Assembly (NCBI GenBank): GCA_050175155.1
Contig: JBFXJF010000001.1
Span: 117,807 to 181,806 of the forward strand
DNA length: 64,000 bases
Origin: JBFXJF01 sp050175155
GTDB lineage: Bacteria; Bacillota; Bacilli; Tepidibacillales; Tepidibacillaceae
Direction of reading: 5' to 3'
The notes below the pieces were generated by a model that was not told where the DNA came from, searched no databases, and was given only the letters and a program-made list of their open reading frames with translations. Position 1 is the stretch's first letter; each line of letters begins with the position of its first letter. Both the position numbers and the translations under genes were made by a program. Shown here piece by piece: positions 9,994 through 18,843 of the stretch.

Positions 9994-10170
9994 ATTAGAA
10001 CCTCCTAGAAAGGTATAGATAAAGTTATAATAATATAATATTTTTTTTTAGACAAGCAGTTGTTTAATAGATAGCATTTACTATTGGATGATAACCTGGC
10101 ATCTATTGTATAAGTATTAAATATTTAATATTATATAATTATATTTAGAAATAGTGAGGAGTGTTAAATT

Positions 10171-10506
10171 ATGAAGAAATTATTTAAATGTAGCGTATGT
10201 GGTTATATCCATGAGGGTGAGGAAGCTCCAGAATTATGCACTAAATGTGGAGCGCCTAAAGAAAAGTTTGCAGAATTAACTGAAGAAGAAGCAAATAAAA
10301 TTTATAAGGCTGATCGCACAAATGATATTCATATGGAAATTGTTAGTTTGGCTAGTAGAATTGTGGAATTATGCGAGGAGGGAATAAACATAAATCTTGA
10401 TTCGTCTTGCGTAAAGGACTTTCTTAATGCTAAAGACGAAGCATGGGTTATAAAACAAAGAGCAAAAGCAGAAATTGAAACACATATGAAAAGAGGCAAA
10501 TGGTAA
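10171..10506 (+). CDS. Rubredoxin-like iron protein with helical C-terminal domain
   Basis: 111 residues. The first 30 hold two CxxC knuckles (C7, C10, C23, C26) spaced as in the compact rubredoxin domain at the end of rubrerythrins (CSVCGYIHEG, then CTKCGAP). This predicts one FeS4 centre that carries single electrons. The remaining 75 residues are predicted helical, without the glutamate pattern of a diiron site. In anaerobes such proteins deliver electrons to peroxide or superoxide reductases. Here the partner is unknown, though rubrerythrin is encoded at 35606. The ATG follows a GTGAGGAG site. The gene is monocistronic between the ZIP gene and a cold-shock gene. Confidence 0.75.
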   Translation: MKKLFKCSVCGYIHEGEEAPELCTKCGAPKEKFAELTEEEANKIYKADRTNDIHMEIVSLASRIVELCEEGININLDSSCVKDFLNAKDEAWVIKQRAKAEIETHMKRGKW

Positions 10507-10517
10507 AAGTAAGAAAT

Positions 10518-10546
10518 TTGACAAATCCATAGAATAATGTTATCGT
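10518..10546 (+). promoter_or_regulatory. Candidate promoter of the cold-shock gene
   Basis: TTGACA at 10518-10523 is followed after 17 bases by TATCGT at 10541-10546, a reasonable sigma-A pair. It implies a leader of about 140 bases ahead of the cold-shock gene. Long AU-rich leaders are common for csp genes and act in cold-induced stability and translation. The -10 is imperfect, so this is a candidate only. Confidence 0.4.
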
Positions 10547-10693
10547 ACATAGTTACTTAAATTAATAGTAAATTAATTTAACAAAAAATATTTTTAATTG
10601 GTGCTTATATTTAAAAGTATTAAACTAATATAGAAATGTATTTGTTATATTTTTTGAAAATATTTAAGGAAAAAAAATAGGAGGTACACCAAT

Positions 10694-10891
10694 ATGAATG
10701 GTACAGTAAAATGGTTTAATTCTGACAAAGGGTTTGGATTTATTACAGGAGATGACGGTACAGATATATTTGCACATTATTCTCAAATTAATTCAAGCGG
10801 ATTTAAAAGTTTAGAAGAAGGTCAAAAAGTTTCTTTTGATCTAGCTCAAGGTCCTAAAGGACCTCAAGCAGAAAATATTGTTATTCTTTAA
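10694..10891 (+). CDS. Cold-shock protein (CspA family)
   Basis: A 65-residue single OB-fold protein of the usual length for the family. Both RNA-binding motifs are present: RNP1 as KGFGFITGD and RNP2 as DIFAHYSQI, preceded by the canonical opening MNGTVKWFNSDKG. Cold-shock proteins bind single-stranded RNA and DNA and melt secondary structure in mRNA. A TAGGAGGT site lies 8 bases before the ATG. The gene is monocistronic, followed at once by an intrinsic terminator. The specific paralogue (CspA, B, C or D) cannot be assigned. Confidence 0.95.
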   Translation: MNGTVKWFNSDKGFGFITGDDGTDIFAHYSQINSSGFKSLEEGQKVSFDLAQGPKGPQAENIVIL

Positions 10892-10906
10892 TAATAAATA
10901 TTTTAC

Positions 10907-10937
10907 CCTTATGCTATTAATAGCATAAGGTTTTTTT
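10907..10937 (+). terminator. Intrinsic terminator of the cold-shock gene
   Basis: A perfect palindrome at 10907-10930 (arms beginning CCTTATGCTA) is followed directly by seven T residues at 10931-10937. Confidence 0.9.
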
Positions 10938-11041
10938 ATGCCCATTTTAGATATTTCCTTTAATAATTTACTTCCTTAATTGAATATATGTGTTATAATC
11001 TTTAAAAAGAATTTTAGTAGACTCTTTGAGGGGTGTATATT

Positions 11042-14000
11042 ATGCGACAAAGTTATGGTTTACCGAAAAAACAGGGTCTATATAATCCAGAATCAGAACA
11101 TGATGCATGTGGTATGGGATTCGTTGTTAATTTTAAGGGAGAGAAGTCCCATGAGATAATCGATGAAGCTCTTACTGTACTGGAAAATCTAAGCCATAGA
11201 GGGTCAAGTGGTGCTGATGAAAATACTGGCGATGGCGCGGGAATACTCATTCAGATTCCTCACAATTTTTTTAAGAGAGAATGCGATGTATTGGGATTTG
11301 CTCTGCCGGAAAAAGGTAGCTATGGTGTAGGAATGTTATTTGCACATAGGTATGATGATTTTAGGAAAACTCAGATGGAAACCTTCGAGAAAATTGTTCG
11401 AGAGGAAGGCCAGATTATACTGGGGTGGAGAGAAGTTCCGATAGATAAGACGAACGCTGGTGAAGGTGCTAAAGCTGTAATGCCGAGGTTTATTCAGGTT
11501 TTTATAGGAAAAAATGACGAGATAGTTGATGAGATGGATTTTGAAAGGAAGCTTTTTAGTATAAGAAAGCAAGCTGAAAAAGTTATAGTACCTATGTGTG
11601 AAGATAAGGGAGGTACCTTCTACATTTCTAGCCTTTCCTCTAAAACTATCGTATATAAAGGTATGCTTACAGCAGAACAACTTAGGAATTTTTATCTTGA
11701 TCTTGCAGATCTTGATTTTACATCGGCGCTAGCTATGGTTCATTCAAGGTTTAGCACCAACACTTTCCCAAGCTGGGAGCGAGCACATCCAAATAGGTAT
11801 ATTGTTCACAATGGTGAAATAAATACCATCAGAGGTAATGTAAACTGGATGAAAGCGAGACAGAAATGTATTGATTCGCCGCTTTTTGATGATCTCTCGA
11901 AGGTATATCCTATCGTCGATGAATCAGGAAGTGATTCTGCGATGTTTGATAATAGTCTTGAATTTCTTCATCTTACTGGAAGATCCCTTCCTCATGCTGT
12001 AATGATGTTAATTCCTGAGCCTTGGGAAAAAAATGATCTAATGTCTAAGGAAAAAAAGGATTTCTACAAATTTCATAATTTCTTAATGGAACCTTGGGAT
12101 GGTCCTGCGGCAATGGCATTTTCGGATGGAGTTGTTATTGGCGGAGTTCTAGACAGAAACGGACTTCGACCTTCTCGTTATTATATAACAAAAGATGATA
12201 AGGTAATTATGGCTTCCGAAGTAGGGGTTATTGACATAAAACCTGAAAACATTAAATATAAAGGTCGTTTAGAACCAGGCAAAATGTTGCTTATCGATAC
12301 CGAAGCGAAGAAAATTATCTCTGACGAAGAAATAAAGGCAAATATATCAAGTTTACAACCTTATGATGTTTGGAATAACAGACATATCGTTCATCTTAGC
12401 GATTTGCCAGACGGTAATGCGCAGGAAGAGAAAGCATCGGAGAACTTGATTCAGCAACAGAAGGCTTTTGGTTTTACATTTGAGGATATAACAAAAACTA
12501 TTTTGCCTATGGCAATTGACGGAGTTGACCCAGTTGGTGCTATGGGTATGGATTCACCATTAGCTGTATTATCTGAGAAACCTCAAATGTTATATCTTTA
12601 TTTTAAACAACTTTTTGCTCAAGTTACAAATCCTCCTATAGATGGAATAAGGGAAGAAATTATAACTTCAAGTTCAATACATCTTGGGGATACTGGAAAC
12701 TTATTAAATCCTGACCAAAGTAATTCAGTCAGTTTATTTTTGGAGCATCCGATACTTACTAATAAACAGTTAAATGTCATAAAAAATCTTAATAACGGTA
12801 AATTTAAAACAGCTACTATTTCTATGCTTTATAAACTCCCAGGGGGAGTGAAATCGATGGAAAGGGCTTTAGATAGAATCTTTAGAGAAGCTGATAAAGC
12901 AATCAGTGAAGGGGCAAATATTATTATCCTTACTGATAGAGGTGTCAATGAGGATCTTGCAGCTATTCCTGCACTTTTAGCTTCTTCAGGACTTCACCAT
13001 CATCTAATTAGAAAAGAGATTAGAACAAGTTTAGGAATAGTTCTGGAATCTGGAGAGCCAAGGGAAGTGCACCATTTTTGTACACTAATTGGTTATGGAG
13101 TTAATGCTATAAATCCATATATTGCTTATGAGACTATTAAAGACCTTTCTCAAAAAGGATTATTAGACGGATTGTCTTACGAAGAAGGTAAAAAGAACTT
13201 TATTAAGGCTTCTGTAAAGGGAATACTTAAGGTTCTTACCAAAATGGGTATTTCAACTATGAGAAGTTATCATGGATCACAGATCTTTGAGGCGGTGGGT
13301 CTTCGAAACGATTTTATTGACAAGTATTTTACAATGACACCTTCAAGAGTTGAAGGAATAGGACTAGAAGAGATTGCATTAGAAAATCAGATGCGACACG
13401 AAAGTGCGTATTCCGAGAATTCACTATATACCGATACACTTGATGTCGGTGGTTATTTCCAATGCAAAGAGGAAGGCGAAATACATCTTTATAATCCAGA
13501 AACCATATATTTGTTACAGAAATCATGTCGGGAAGGGAATTACTCCCTTTACAAAAGTTTCTCTAAAAAAATAAATGAAGAAAAAACTTACACTCTAAGA
13601 AATCTTCTTGATTTCAAATATGATGCTGGGGATATTATTCCCATTGAGGAAGTGGAATCAGTTGATTCCATCGTCAAAAGATTTAAGACTGGGGCAATGT
13701 CTTACGGCTCTATCAGCAAGGAAGCTCATGAATGTTTTGCAATTGCCATGAATCGATTAGGTGGGAAGAGCAATACTGGTGAAGGTGGAGAGGATATAGA
13801 AAGATTTAGGGTCATGGAAAACGGAGACTCTAAAAATAGTGCGATTAAGCAGGTTGCTTCAGGTCGTTTCGGTGTTACTAGTAATTACTTGGCTAATGCT
13901 AAAGAAATTCAGATAAAAATGGCACAGGGTGCAAAACCTGGTGAAGGTGGTCAGCTCCCAGGAGGGAAAGTTTATCCGGAGATTGCCAAGGTTAGGCATT

Positions 14001-15607
14001 CAACTCCAGGTGTCGATCTTATTTCGCCACCGCCGCATCATGATATCTATTCAATTGAAGATTTGGCAGAGCTTATTCATGATTTAAAGAATGCTAACAA
14101 AAATGCACGGATTAGTGTCAAACTCGTTTCTGAAGTTGGTGTAGGGACAATTGCGGCAGGGGTTGCAAAAGGAAAAGCTGATGTAATTTTGATTAGTGGA
14201 TATGATGGAGGAACTGGAGCTTCACCGAGAACAAGCATTAGAAATACTGGGCTTCCATGGGAGCTTGGACTTTCCGAGACCCATCAGACTTTAGTTCTTA
14301 ATAAGTTAAGAGATAGAGTAGTCCTAGAGACTGACGGAAAACTTCTTTCAGGTAGAGACGTTGTTATAGCAGCAATGCTAGGTGCAGAGGAGTTTGGTTT
14401 TGCAACAACACCGCTTATTGTTATAGGGTGTGTCATGATGAGGGTTTGTAACCTTAACACATGTCCTGTAGGGGTGGCTACCCAGGATATAGAATTGAGG
14501 AAAAATTTTACAGGAAAACCAGAGTACGTTGAGAACTTCATGCGATTTATTGCTCAGGAAATGCGTGAAATTATGGCTAAAATGGGCTTTAGGACTGTAG
14601 TTGAAATGGTTGGACGGACAGATAGATTGAAAACTAAAGAAAGTATTAAGCACTGGAAAGCTTCAAGTCTTGACTTGTCAAAAATTCTATATCAACCGTA
14701 TTCAGGTTCTGAAGTTGGTAGATTCAATACACAAGAACAAAATCATATGCTAGAAAAATCACTTGATATAAGAAAACTTCTTAGGATGTGTAAGCCAGCA
14801 CTTGAGAATCAGAAATCCATAAGAGGTAAACTTAAAATCAATAATGTAGACAGGGTTGTAGGAACAATAGTAGGTAGTGAGATTTCCAAGAAATATGGAG
14901 AAAATGGACTACCGGAAGACACGATTAAGCTTACCTTTGTGGGATCAGCTGGACAAAGTTTTGGAGCATTTATTCCAAAGGGGATGTCTCTCGAGCTAGA
15001 AGGAGATTCGAATGACTATATAGGGAAAGGCCTTTCAGGTGGGAAAATAGTAGTTTATCCCCCTAAGAATTCTGATTTTGAACCTGAAAAAAATATTTTG
15101 ATTGGGAATGTTGCTTTTTATGGTGCAACTTCAGGAGAGGCATATATCAATGGTATTGCTGGAGAAAGATTCTGTGTAAGGAATAGTGGAGTTAAAGCGG
15201 TAATTGAAGGTGTTGGTGACCATGGATGTGAATATATGACAGGTGGTAAAGTGGTCATTCTGGGTAAAACAGGAAGAAATTTTGCGGCAGGTATGTCTGG
15301 CGGTATAGCGTATATTCTGGATTTTGAAGATATTTACTGTAACAAGTCTTTGGTATTACTGGAAAAAATAGAATTAGAGGATGAATTAAATGAAATTAAG
15401 GGTATGATTGAAAATCATGTTAAGTACACAGGAAGTCCTCTGGGCAAGAGAATTCTTAGTGACTGGGAAAATAGTTCACTAAGATTCACAAAGGTAATAC
15501 CTAAAGATTATAAACGTATGCTTGAAAACATTGCTAAGGCTCACAAAGCTGGGCTAAATGGCGAAGAAGCCTTAATGGTCGCTTTCGCAGAGAACTATAA
15601 AAATTAA
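11042..15607 (+). CDS. gltB: Glutamate synthase large subunit
   Basis: 1521 residues, the full length of the alpha subunit. It takes ammonia from glutamine and, with electrons from the small subunit, converts 2-oxoglutarate to glutamate. The class II amidotransferase domain starts after a 22-residue propeptide at Cys23 (DACGMGF), which must become the N-terminal nucleophile. Then follow the central domain, the FMN-binding synthase domain with its glycine-rich GYDGGTGASP loop and the 3Fe-4S cysteines in CNLNTCPVGVATQ, and the C-terminal beta-helix (GXXGXXXG repeats). The ATG at 11042 is chosen over GTG 11033 because the GAGGGG site lies 8 bases upstream. gltD follows 31 bases after the stop. 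No GltC-type regulator is adjacent. Confidence 0.97.
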   Translation: MRQSYGLPKKQGLYNPESEHDACGMGFVVNFKGEKSHEIIDEALTVLENLSHRGSSGADENTGDGAGILIQIPHNFFKRECDVLGFALPEKGSYGVGMLFAHRYDDFRKTQMETFEKIVREEGQIILGWREVPIDKTNAGEGAKAVMPRFIQVFIGKNDEIVDEMDFERKLFSIRKQAEKVIVPMCEDKGGTFYISSLSSKTIVYKGMLTAEQLRNFYLDLADLDFTSALAMVHSRFSTNTFPSWERAHPNRYIVHNGEINTIRGNVNWMKARQKCIDSPLFDDLSKVYPIVDESGSDSAMFDNSLEFLHLTGRSLPHAVMMLIPEPWEKNDLMSKEKKDFYKFHNFLMEPWDGPAAMAFSDGVVIGGVLDRNGLRPSRYYITKDDKVIMASEVGVIDIKPENIKYKGRLEPGKMLLIDTEAKKIISDEEIKANISSLQPYDVWNNRHIVHLSDLPDGNAQEEKASENLIQQQKAFGFTFEDITKTILPMAIDGVDPVGAMGMDSPLAVLSEKPQMLYLYFKQLFAQVTNPPIDGIREEIITSSSIHLGDTGNLLNPDQSNSVSLFLEHPILTNKQLNVIKNLNNGKFKTATISMLYKLPGGVKSMERALDRIFREADKAISEGANIIILTDRGVNEDLAAIPALLASSGLHHHLIRKEIRTSLGIVLESGEPREVHHFCTLIGYGVNAINPYIAYETIKDLSQKGLLDGLSYEEGKKNFIKASVKGILKVLTKMGISTMRSYHGSQIFEAVGLRNDFIDKYFTMTPSRVEGIGLEEIALENQMRHESAYSENSLYTDTLDVGGYFQCKEEGEIHLYNPETIYLLQKSCREGNYSLYKSFSKKINEEKTYTLRNLLDFKYDAGDIIPIEEVESVDSIVKRFKTGAMSYGSISKEAHECFAIAMNRLGGKSNTGEGGEDIERFRVMENGDSKNSAIKQVASGRFGVTSNYLANAKEIQIKMAQGAKPGEGGQLPGGKVYPEIAKVRHSTPGVDLISPPPHHDIYSIEDLAELIHDLKNANKNARISVKLVSEVGVGTIAAGVAKGKADVILISGYDGGTGASPRTSIRNTGLPWELGLSETHQTLVLNKLRDRVVLETDGKLLSGRDVVIAAMLGAEEFGFATTPLIVIGCVMMRVCNLNTCPVGVATQDIELRKNFTGKPEYVENFMRFIAQEMREIMAKMGFRTVVEMVGRTDRLKTKESIKHWKASSLDLSKILYQPYSGSEVGRFNTQEQNHMLEKSLDIRKLLRMCKPALENQKSIRGKLKINNVDRVVGTIVGSEISKKYGENGLPEDTIKLTFVGSAGQSFGAFIPKGMSLELEGDSNDYIGKGLSGGKIVVYPPKNSDFEPEKNILIGNVAFYGATSGEAYINGIAGERFCVRNSGVKAVIEGVGDHGCEYMTGGKVVILGKTGRNFAAGMSGGIAYILDFEDIYCNKSLVLLEKIELEDELNEIKGMIENHVKYTGSPLGKRILSDWENSSLRFTKVIPKDYKRMLENIAKAHKAGLNGEEALMVAFAENYKN

Positions 15608-15638
15608 AGCATAAAAGTAAATTAAGGTGGGAATTACA

Positions 15639-17123
15639 ATGGGAAAAGCTACTGGATTTTTAGAGTATAAAAGAGTAAATCCGAAGAAACGTTCACCAGA
15701 AGATAGAGTTAAAGACTGGAATGAATTTAGGCTTCCCCAAGATCTAGAGTTAGTTCAAACCCAAGGGGCAAGATGTATGAACTGTGGAATTCCTTTTTGT
15801 CATGGTGGTGTCTTATTAAACGGTATGGCAGCTGGGTGTCCTGTACAAAATCTTATACCAGAATGGAACGAGCTAGTTTATAAAGGACAGTGGAAAGAAG
15901 CTTATAAAAGGCTGATTAGGAAAAACCCATTCCCAGAATTCACGGGAAGAGTATGTCCAGCACCTTGTGAAGGTTCATGCACAGAGGGTTATATAATGGA
16001 GCCTGTTGCCATCAATAATATTGAATATGAAATTATTGAGAAAGCATTTGCTGAAGGTTGGGTAGTACCAAATAAAGCTAAAGCAACAGGGAATAAAGTA
16101 GCAGTAGTCGGATCTGGTCCATCAGGTATGTCAGCAGCCTATTATCTAAATGCAGTAGGGCATGACGTGACGGTTTACGAGAGAAGTGATAGAGCTGGCG
16201 GACTTATGATGTACGGAATTCCAAACATGAAGCTTGAAAAACGAATTGTTGAAAGACGATTAGAGCTTATGAAGGCATCAGGAATTAAGTTTGTTTTAAA
16301 TACTGAGGTAGGCAAGGATATTTCTACCCAAGATTTGGTTAACCAGTATGATGCAGTTGTATTATGTGCAGGTGCAACTAAAGCTAGGGGAATTGAAATT
16401 GAAGGTAAGGAACTTAAAGGGGTATATTTTGCGGTAGACTTCTTGAAGGCAAATACAAAAAGTCTCCTTGATTCTAATCTTATGGATGGGAACTATATAA
16501 GTGCCAAGGATAAGAACGTTATAGTAATTGGTGGAGGGGATACAGGAACAGATTGTGTTGGCACATCGATAAGACATGGTTGCGAGAGCGTCTACCAACT
16601 TGAAATTATGCCTAAACCGCCTAATGAAAGAATTGAAAAATCTAATCCATGGCCGGAATGGCCGATGAAATACAAAGTGGACTACGGTCAGGAAGAGGCA
16701 ATAAACCTTTATGGAAAGGATCCGAGAAATTACCTCATATCCACTAAAAAGATTGTGGGGAATGAGAAAGGTGAAGTTAAGGAGGTCCATACCGTAGAAA
16801 TCACTTGGGTGAAAAATGCTTCTGGGAGGATGATTCCTCAGGAGATTGAGGGTAGTGAAAAAGTATGGAAAGCTGACATCGTTCTTCTAGCTATGGGATT
16901 TATAGGTCCAGAAGACACAATCTTAGACGAGCTTAAGCTTGAGAGAGACATGAGAAGTAATGTGAAAGCGGAATATGAGGTTTTCGAGACAAATGTGGAA
17001 AAAGTATTCACAGCAGGCGATATGAGACGAGGTCAGAGTCTGGTAGTCTGGGCTATCCAGGAAGGAAAGCTAGCTGCAAGAGAAGTTGATAAATACTTAA
17101 CAGGTAAAAGCGTGATTAAATAG
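15639..17123 (+). CDS. gltD: Glutamate synthase small (NADPH/NADH) subunit
   Basis: 494 residues, the beta subunit that oxidises NAD(P)H and passes electrons to GltB. The N-terminal region has the cysteine clusters that bind two 4Fe-4S centres (RCMNCGIPFCHGG, then AAGCPV and GRVCPAPCEGSC). Two Rossmann motifs follow: GSGPSG for FAD near residue 153 and GGGDTGTDC for the pyridine nucleotide. A late FTAGDMRRGQSLVVWA segment is typical of the family. The ATG at 15639 has AAGGTGG 8 bases upstream and is preferred to GTG 15627, which overlaps that site. It is co-transcribed with gltB and ends at a strong terminator. Confidence 0.97.
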   Translation: MGKATGFLEYKRVNPKKRSPEDRVKDWNEFRLPQDLELVQTQGARCMNCGIPFCHGGVLLNGMAAGCPVQNLIPEWNELVYKGQWKEAYKRLIRKNPFPEFTGRVCPAPCEGSCTEGYIMEPVAINNIEYEIIEKAFAEGWVVPNKAKATGNKVAVVGSGPSGMSAAYYLNAVGHDVTVYERSDRAGGLMMYGIPNMKLEKRIVERRLELMKASGIKFVLNTEVGKDISTQDLVNQYDAVVLCAGATKARGIEIEGKELKGVYFAVDFLKANTKSLLDSNLMDGNYISAKDKNVIVIGGGDTGTDCVGTSIRHGCESVYQLEIMPKPPNERIEKSNPWPEWPMKYKVDYGQEEAINLYGKDPRNYLISTKKIVGNEKGEVKEVHTVEITWVKNASGRMIPQEIEGSEKVWKADIVLLAMGFIGPEDTILDELKLERDMRSNVKAEYEVFETNVEKVFTAGDMRRGQSLVVWAIQEGKLAAREVDKYLTGKSVIK

Positions 17124-17141
17124 TTAATAGACTTAATACAG

Positions 17142-17181
17142 AATCATTCCTTAAAGCTTATAGCTTGAGGAATGATTTTTT
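17142..17181 (+). terminator. Intrinsic terminator of gltBD
   Basis: The arms AATCATTCC (17142-17150) and GGAATGATT (17169-17177) pair, with further pairing of AAGCT and AGCTT inside. A T-run extends to 17181. Confidence 0.88.
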
Positions 17182-17183
17182 TA

Positions 17184-17213
17184 TTGACATGCCACAGTAA
17201 CTACAAATATAAT
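17184..17213 (+). promoter_or_regulatory. Consensus sigma-A promoter of the unknown gene at 17278
   Basis: Perfect consensus elements: TTGACA at 17184-17189 and TATAAT at 17208-17213 with an 18-base spacer. The expected start near 17220 falls within the left arm of the 20-bp inverted repeat at 17211-17263, so repressor binding there would block initiation. It begins only 3 bases after the gltBD terminator T-run. Confidence 0.75.
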
Positions 17214-17263
17214 TATATTAGTAAAGTAGTAATTTACTAAACAACTACTTTACTAATATAATT
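17211..17263. promoter_or_regulatory. Perfect 20-bp inverted repeat overlapping promoter and leader (candidate operator)
   Basis: Arms 17211-17230 and 17244-17263 are exact reverse complements (left arm AATTATATTAGTAAAGTAGT) around a 13-base spacer that itself contains TTTACTAA. The motif TTAGTAAA/TTTACTAA thus occurs three times. The left arm overlaps the -10 box and the right arm ends one base before the AGGAG ribosome site. It could be a protein operator, or an RNA hairpin in the leader that hides the ribosome site. There is no T-run after it, so it is not a simple terminator. Confidence 0.7.
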
Positions 17264-17277
17264 AGGAGATGGAAAGA

Positions 17278-17757
17278 TTGAAAATACCAACAACATTAAA
17301 GCATAAACCAGTAATTGTATCTGAAGACTATGAAAATATTGATGGAAGATATGCATATAAGACAGACGCTAAGGGTCTATCATTAGGATTAGCCCAGTGG
17401 AATGATCGTGGCAAGGTGGATATTTCAGCTAAAGTATGGAGATATACTGGGGAAAAATGGTCTAGACAGTCTGAAGAATTACCTCTTCATCGAGTGATTG
17501 ACCTTGCAATACTCGTTTGTAGTGCAAAGCGTCATTTCTTAGAAGCTTATCGATATGAAAAATTATTTGATACAGAAAATCCCCAAATCGAAAGGGTTGG
17601 ATTACAAGGTGACGCCATGACAGTTGCGGTATGTACAAAAAATGAAAATATAGACGAAGATATAAAATTATTCAACCAAGCATTAATTGCTGATGACGAA
17701 CTTATTGGTGAACGTCTGAAAACCTTATCGAGAATGTTAAAAGAACTTGGGTATTAA
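17278..17757 (+). CDS. Conserved hypothetical protein (possibly DUF6530-like)
   Basis: A 159-residue soluble protein that I do not firmly recognise; the pattern resembles the DUF6530 group, but this is from memory and weak. Visible features are an N-terminal half rich in strands (WNDRGKVDISAKVWRYTG), a central ELPLHRVIDLAILVC segment with His and Asp, a helical AKRHFLEAYRYEKLF stretch and an acidic helical end. There is no signal peptide, membrane segment or cysteine cluster. The TTG at 17278 is chosen because AGGAG at 17264-17268 is 9 bases upstream. The ATG at 17269 touches that site. Its strong promoter and large dyad suggest tight regulation. It appears monocistronic. Confidence 0.7.
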   Translation: MKIPTTLKHKPVIVSEDYENIDGRYAYKTDAKGLSLGLAQWNDRGKVDISAKVWRYTGEKWSRQSEELPLHRVIDLAILVCSAKRHFLEAYRYEKLFDTENPQIERVGLQGDAMTVAVCTKNENIDEDIKLFNQALIADDELIGERLKTLSRMLKELGY

Positions 17758-17758
17758 G

Positions 17759-17929
17759 ATTGATACAAAAGCCCCTGTAATTCGTAGAGATTAAAACCCA
17801 ATTCCAGGATTATATGCAGCAGGTGAAGTTACCGGTGGTATATATGGAGCTTGTAGACTCGGAAGCTGTGCAATAACTGAATGCTTAGTAATGGGTCGTA
17901 TTGCAGGTAGAGAGGCCGCACTTATATAG
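17759..17929 (+). pseudogene. C-terminal remnant of an FAD fumarate-reductase/flavocytochrome-c-type flavoprotein
   Basis: Read from 17759, the frame gives IDTKAPVIRRD, an in-frame TAA, then NPIPGLYAAGEVTGGIYGAC, continuing RLGSCAITECLVMGRIAGRE and ending at TAG 17927. This is the highly conserved tail of the FAD_binding_2 proteins (fumarate reductase, urocanate reductase, 3-ketosteroid dehydrogenase type), where the GEVTGG loop contacts FAD. Only about 57 codons remain, with no start and an internal stop where the family has a glycine, so the gene is dead. It directly abuts the stop of the preceding gene, which marks a deletion junction. The terminator at 17950 may have been its own. Confidence 0.85.
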
Positions 17930-17949
17930 ACCACTGATCCTTACAGATT

Positions 17950-17985
17950 AAAACTCCCACCTTAAAAGGATGGGAGTTTTAATTG
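17950..17985 (+). terminator. Intrinsic terminator after the flavoprotein remnant
   Basis: Arms AAAACTCCCA (17950-17959) and TGGGAGTTTT (17971-17980), with extra CC/GG pairing, are followed by a T-rich tract. Confidence 0.85.
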
Positions 17986-18147
17986 CATTTTTTATAATAT
18001 GATAATATTAAATTTTAGTAATATAAGAAATCTTAAGAATTTTGTAAGATATATATCAACTAAATTGTAAATATTACTTGCTAAACTTGCTTTAGAAGGC
18101 AGGTGATTTTACTTTGATAAAATTCAGAAAAATTGGGGGTGGGTTTT

Positions 18148-18843
18148 TTGAGTAAAATTAAAATATTGGTTTGTGATGATGATATCACAATAGTTGATGC
18201 TCTGGAAATATATTTGAAGCAGGAGAATTATGAAGTAGTTAAAGCTTATTCAGGTATTCAGGCACTAGAAATTTTGAAGGAGCACGATATAAACCTAATT
18301 CTACTTGATGTGATGTTACCAGAGTTAGATGGGATTAATACGATGATTAGAATACGTGAGGATAAAAATATTCCAATAATAATCTTGTCAGCAAAATCAG
18401 AAGATACAGATAAAATCTTAGGATTAAACTTTGGTGCCGATGATTATATTGCAAAACCATTCAATCCTTTAGAGCTTCTGGCAAGAGTTAAATCGCAATT
18501 GCGTCGGTATACATGCCTTGGAAGTATTAATCTTAAACCAAGCATCTTAAAAACTGGTGAATTAGAACTAGATGTAGAGACTAAAGAGGTACTTGTTGAT
18601 GGTGATGCCATAAAATTGACTGCTACAGAATACGGTATTATGTTGTTTTTTATGGAAAATTTGGGTCGTGTTTTTTCCATTGACCAGATATATGAACATG
18701 TATGGAAAGAGCCATCATATTCAGCAGAGAATACAGTTTCAGTACATATACGAAGAATAAGGGAAAAAATTGAAATTAACCCAAAAGAACCAAAATATTT
18801 GAAGGTGGTGTGGGGTATTGGATATAAAATCGAGAAGTATTAA
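18148..18843 (+). CDS. OmpR/PhoB-family response regulator
   Basis: 231 residues. The receiver domain (1-115) has the acidic pocket DDD near residue 9, the phospho-acceptor Asp54 in LLDVMLPELDG, the switch Ser/Thr in ILSAKSE and the conserved Lys in AKPF. The C-terminal winged helix (about 130-230) has the PhoB-type ELDVETKEVLVDGDAIKLT start and the VSVHIRRIREKIE recognition helix. It is a DNA-binding regulator paired with the kinase that follows. The TTG at 18148 is chosen because homology begins there and GGGGGTGG lies about 5 bases upstream. The overlap with the kinase start by 26 bases shows translational coupling. The pair resembles VanR/VanS-like or cell-envelope systems, but the signal is unknown. 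Confidence 0.9.
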   Translation: MSKIKILVCDDDITIVDALEIYLKQENYEVVKAYSGIQALEILKEHDINLILLDVMLPELDGINTMIRIREDKNIPIIILSAKSEDTDKILGLNFGADDYIAKPFNPLELLARVKSQLRRYTCLGSINLKPSILKTGELELDVETKEVLVDGDAIKLTATEYGIMLFFMENLGRVFSIDQIYEHVWKEPSYSAENTVSVHIRRIREKIEINPKEPKYLKVVWGIGYKIEKY

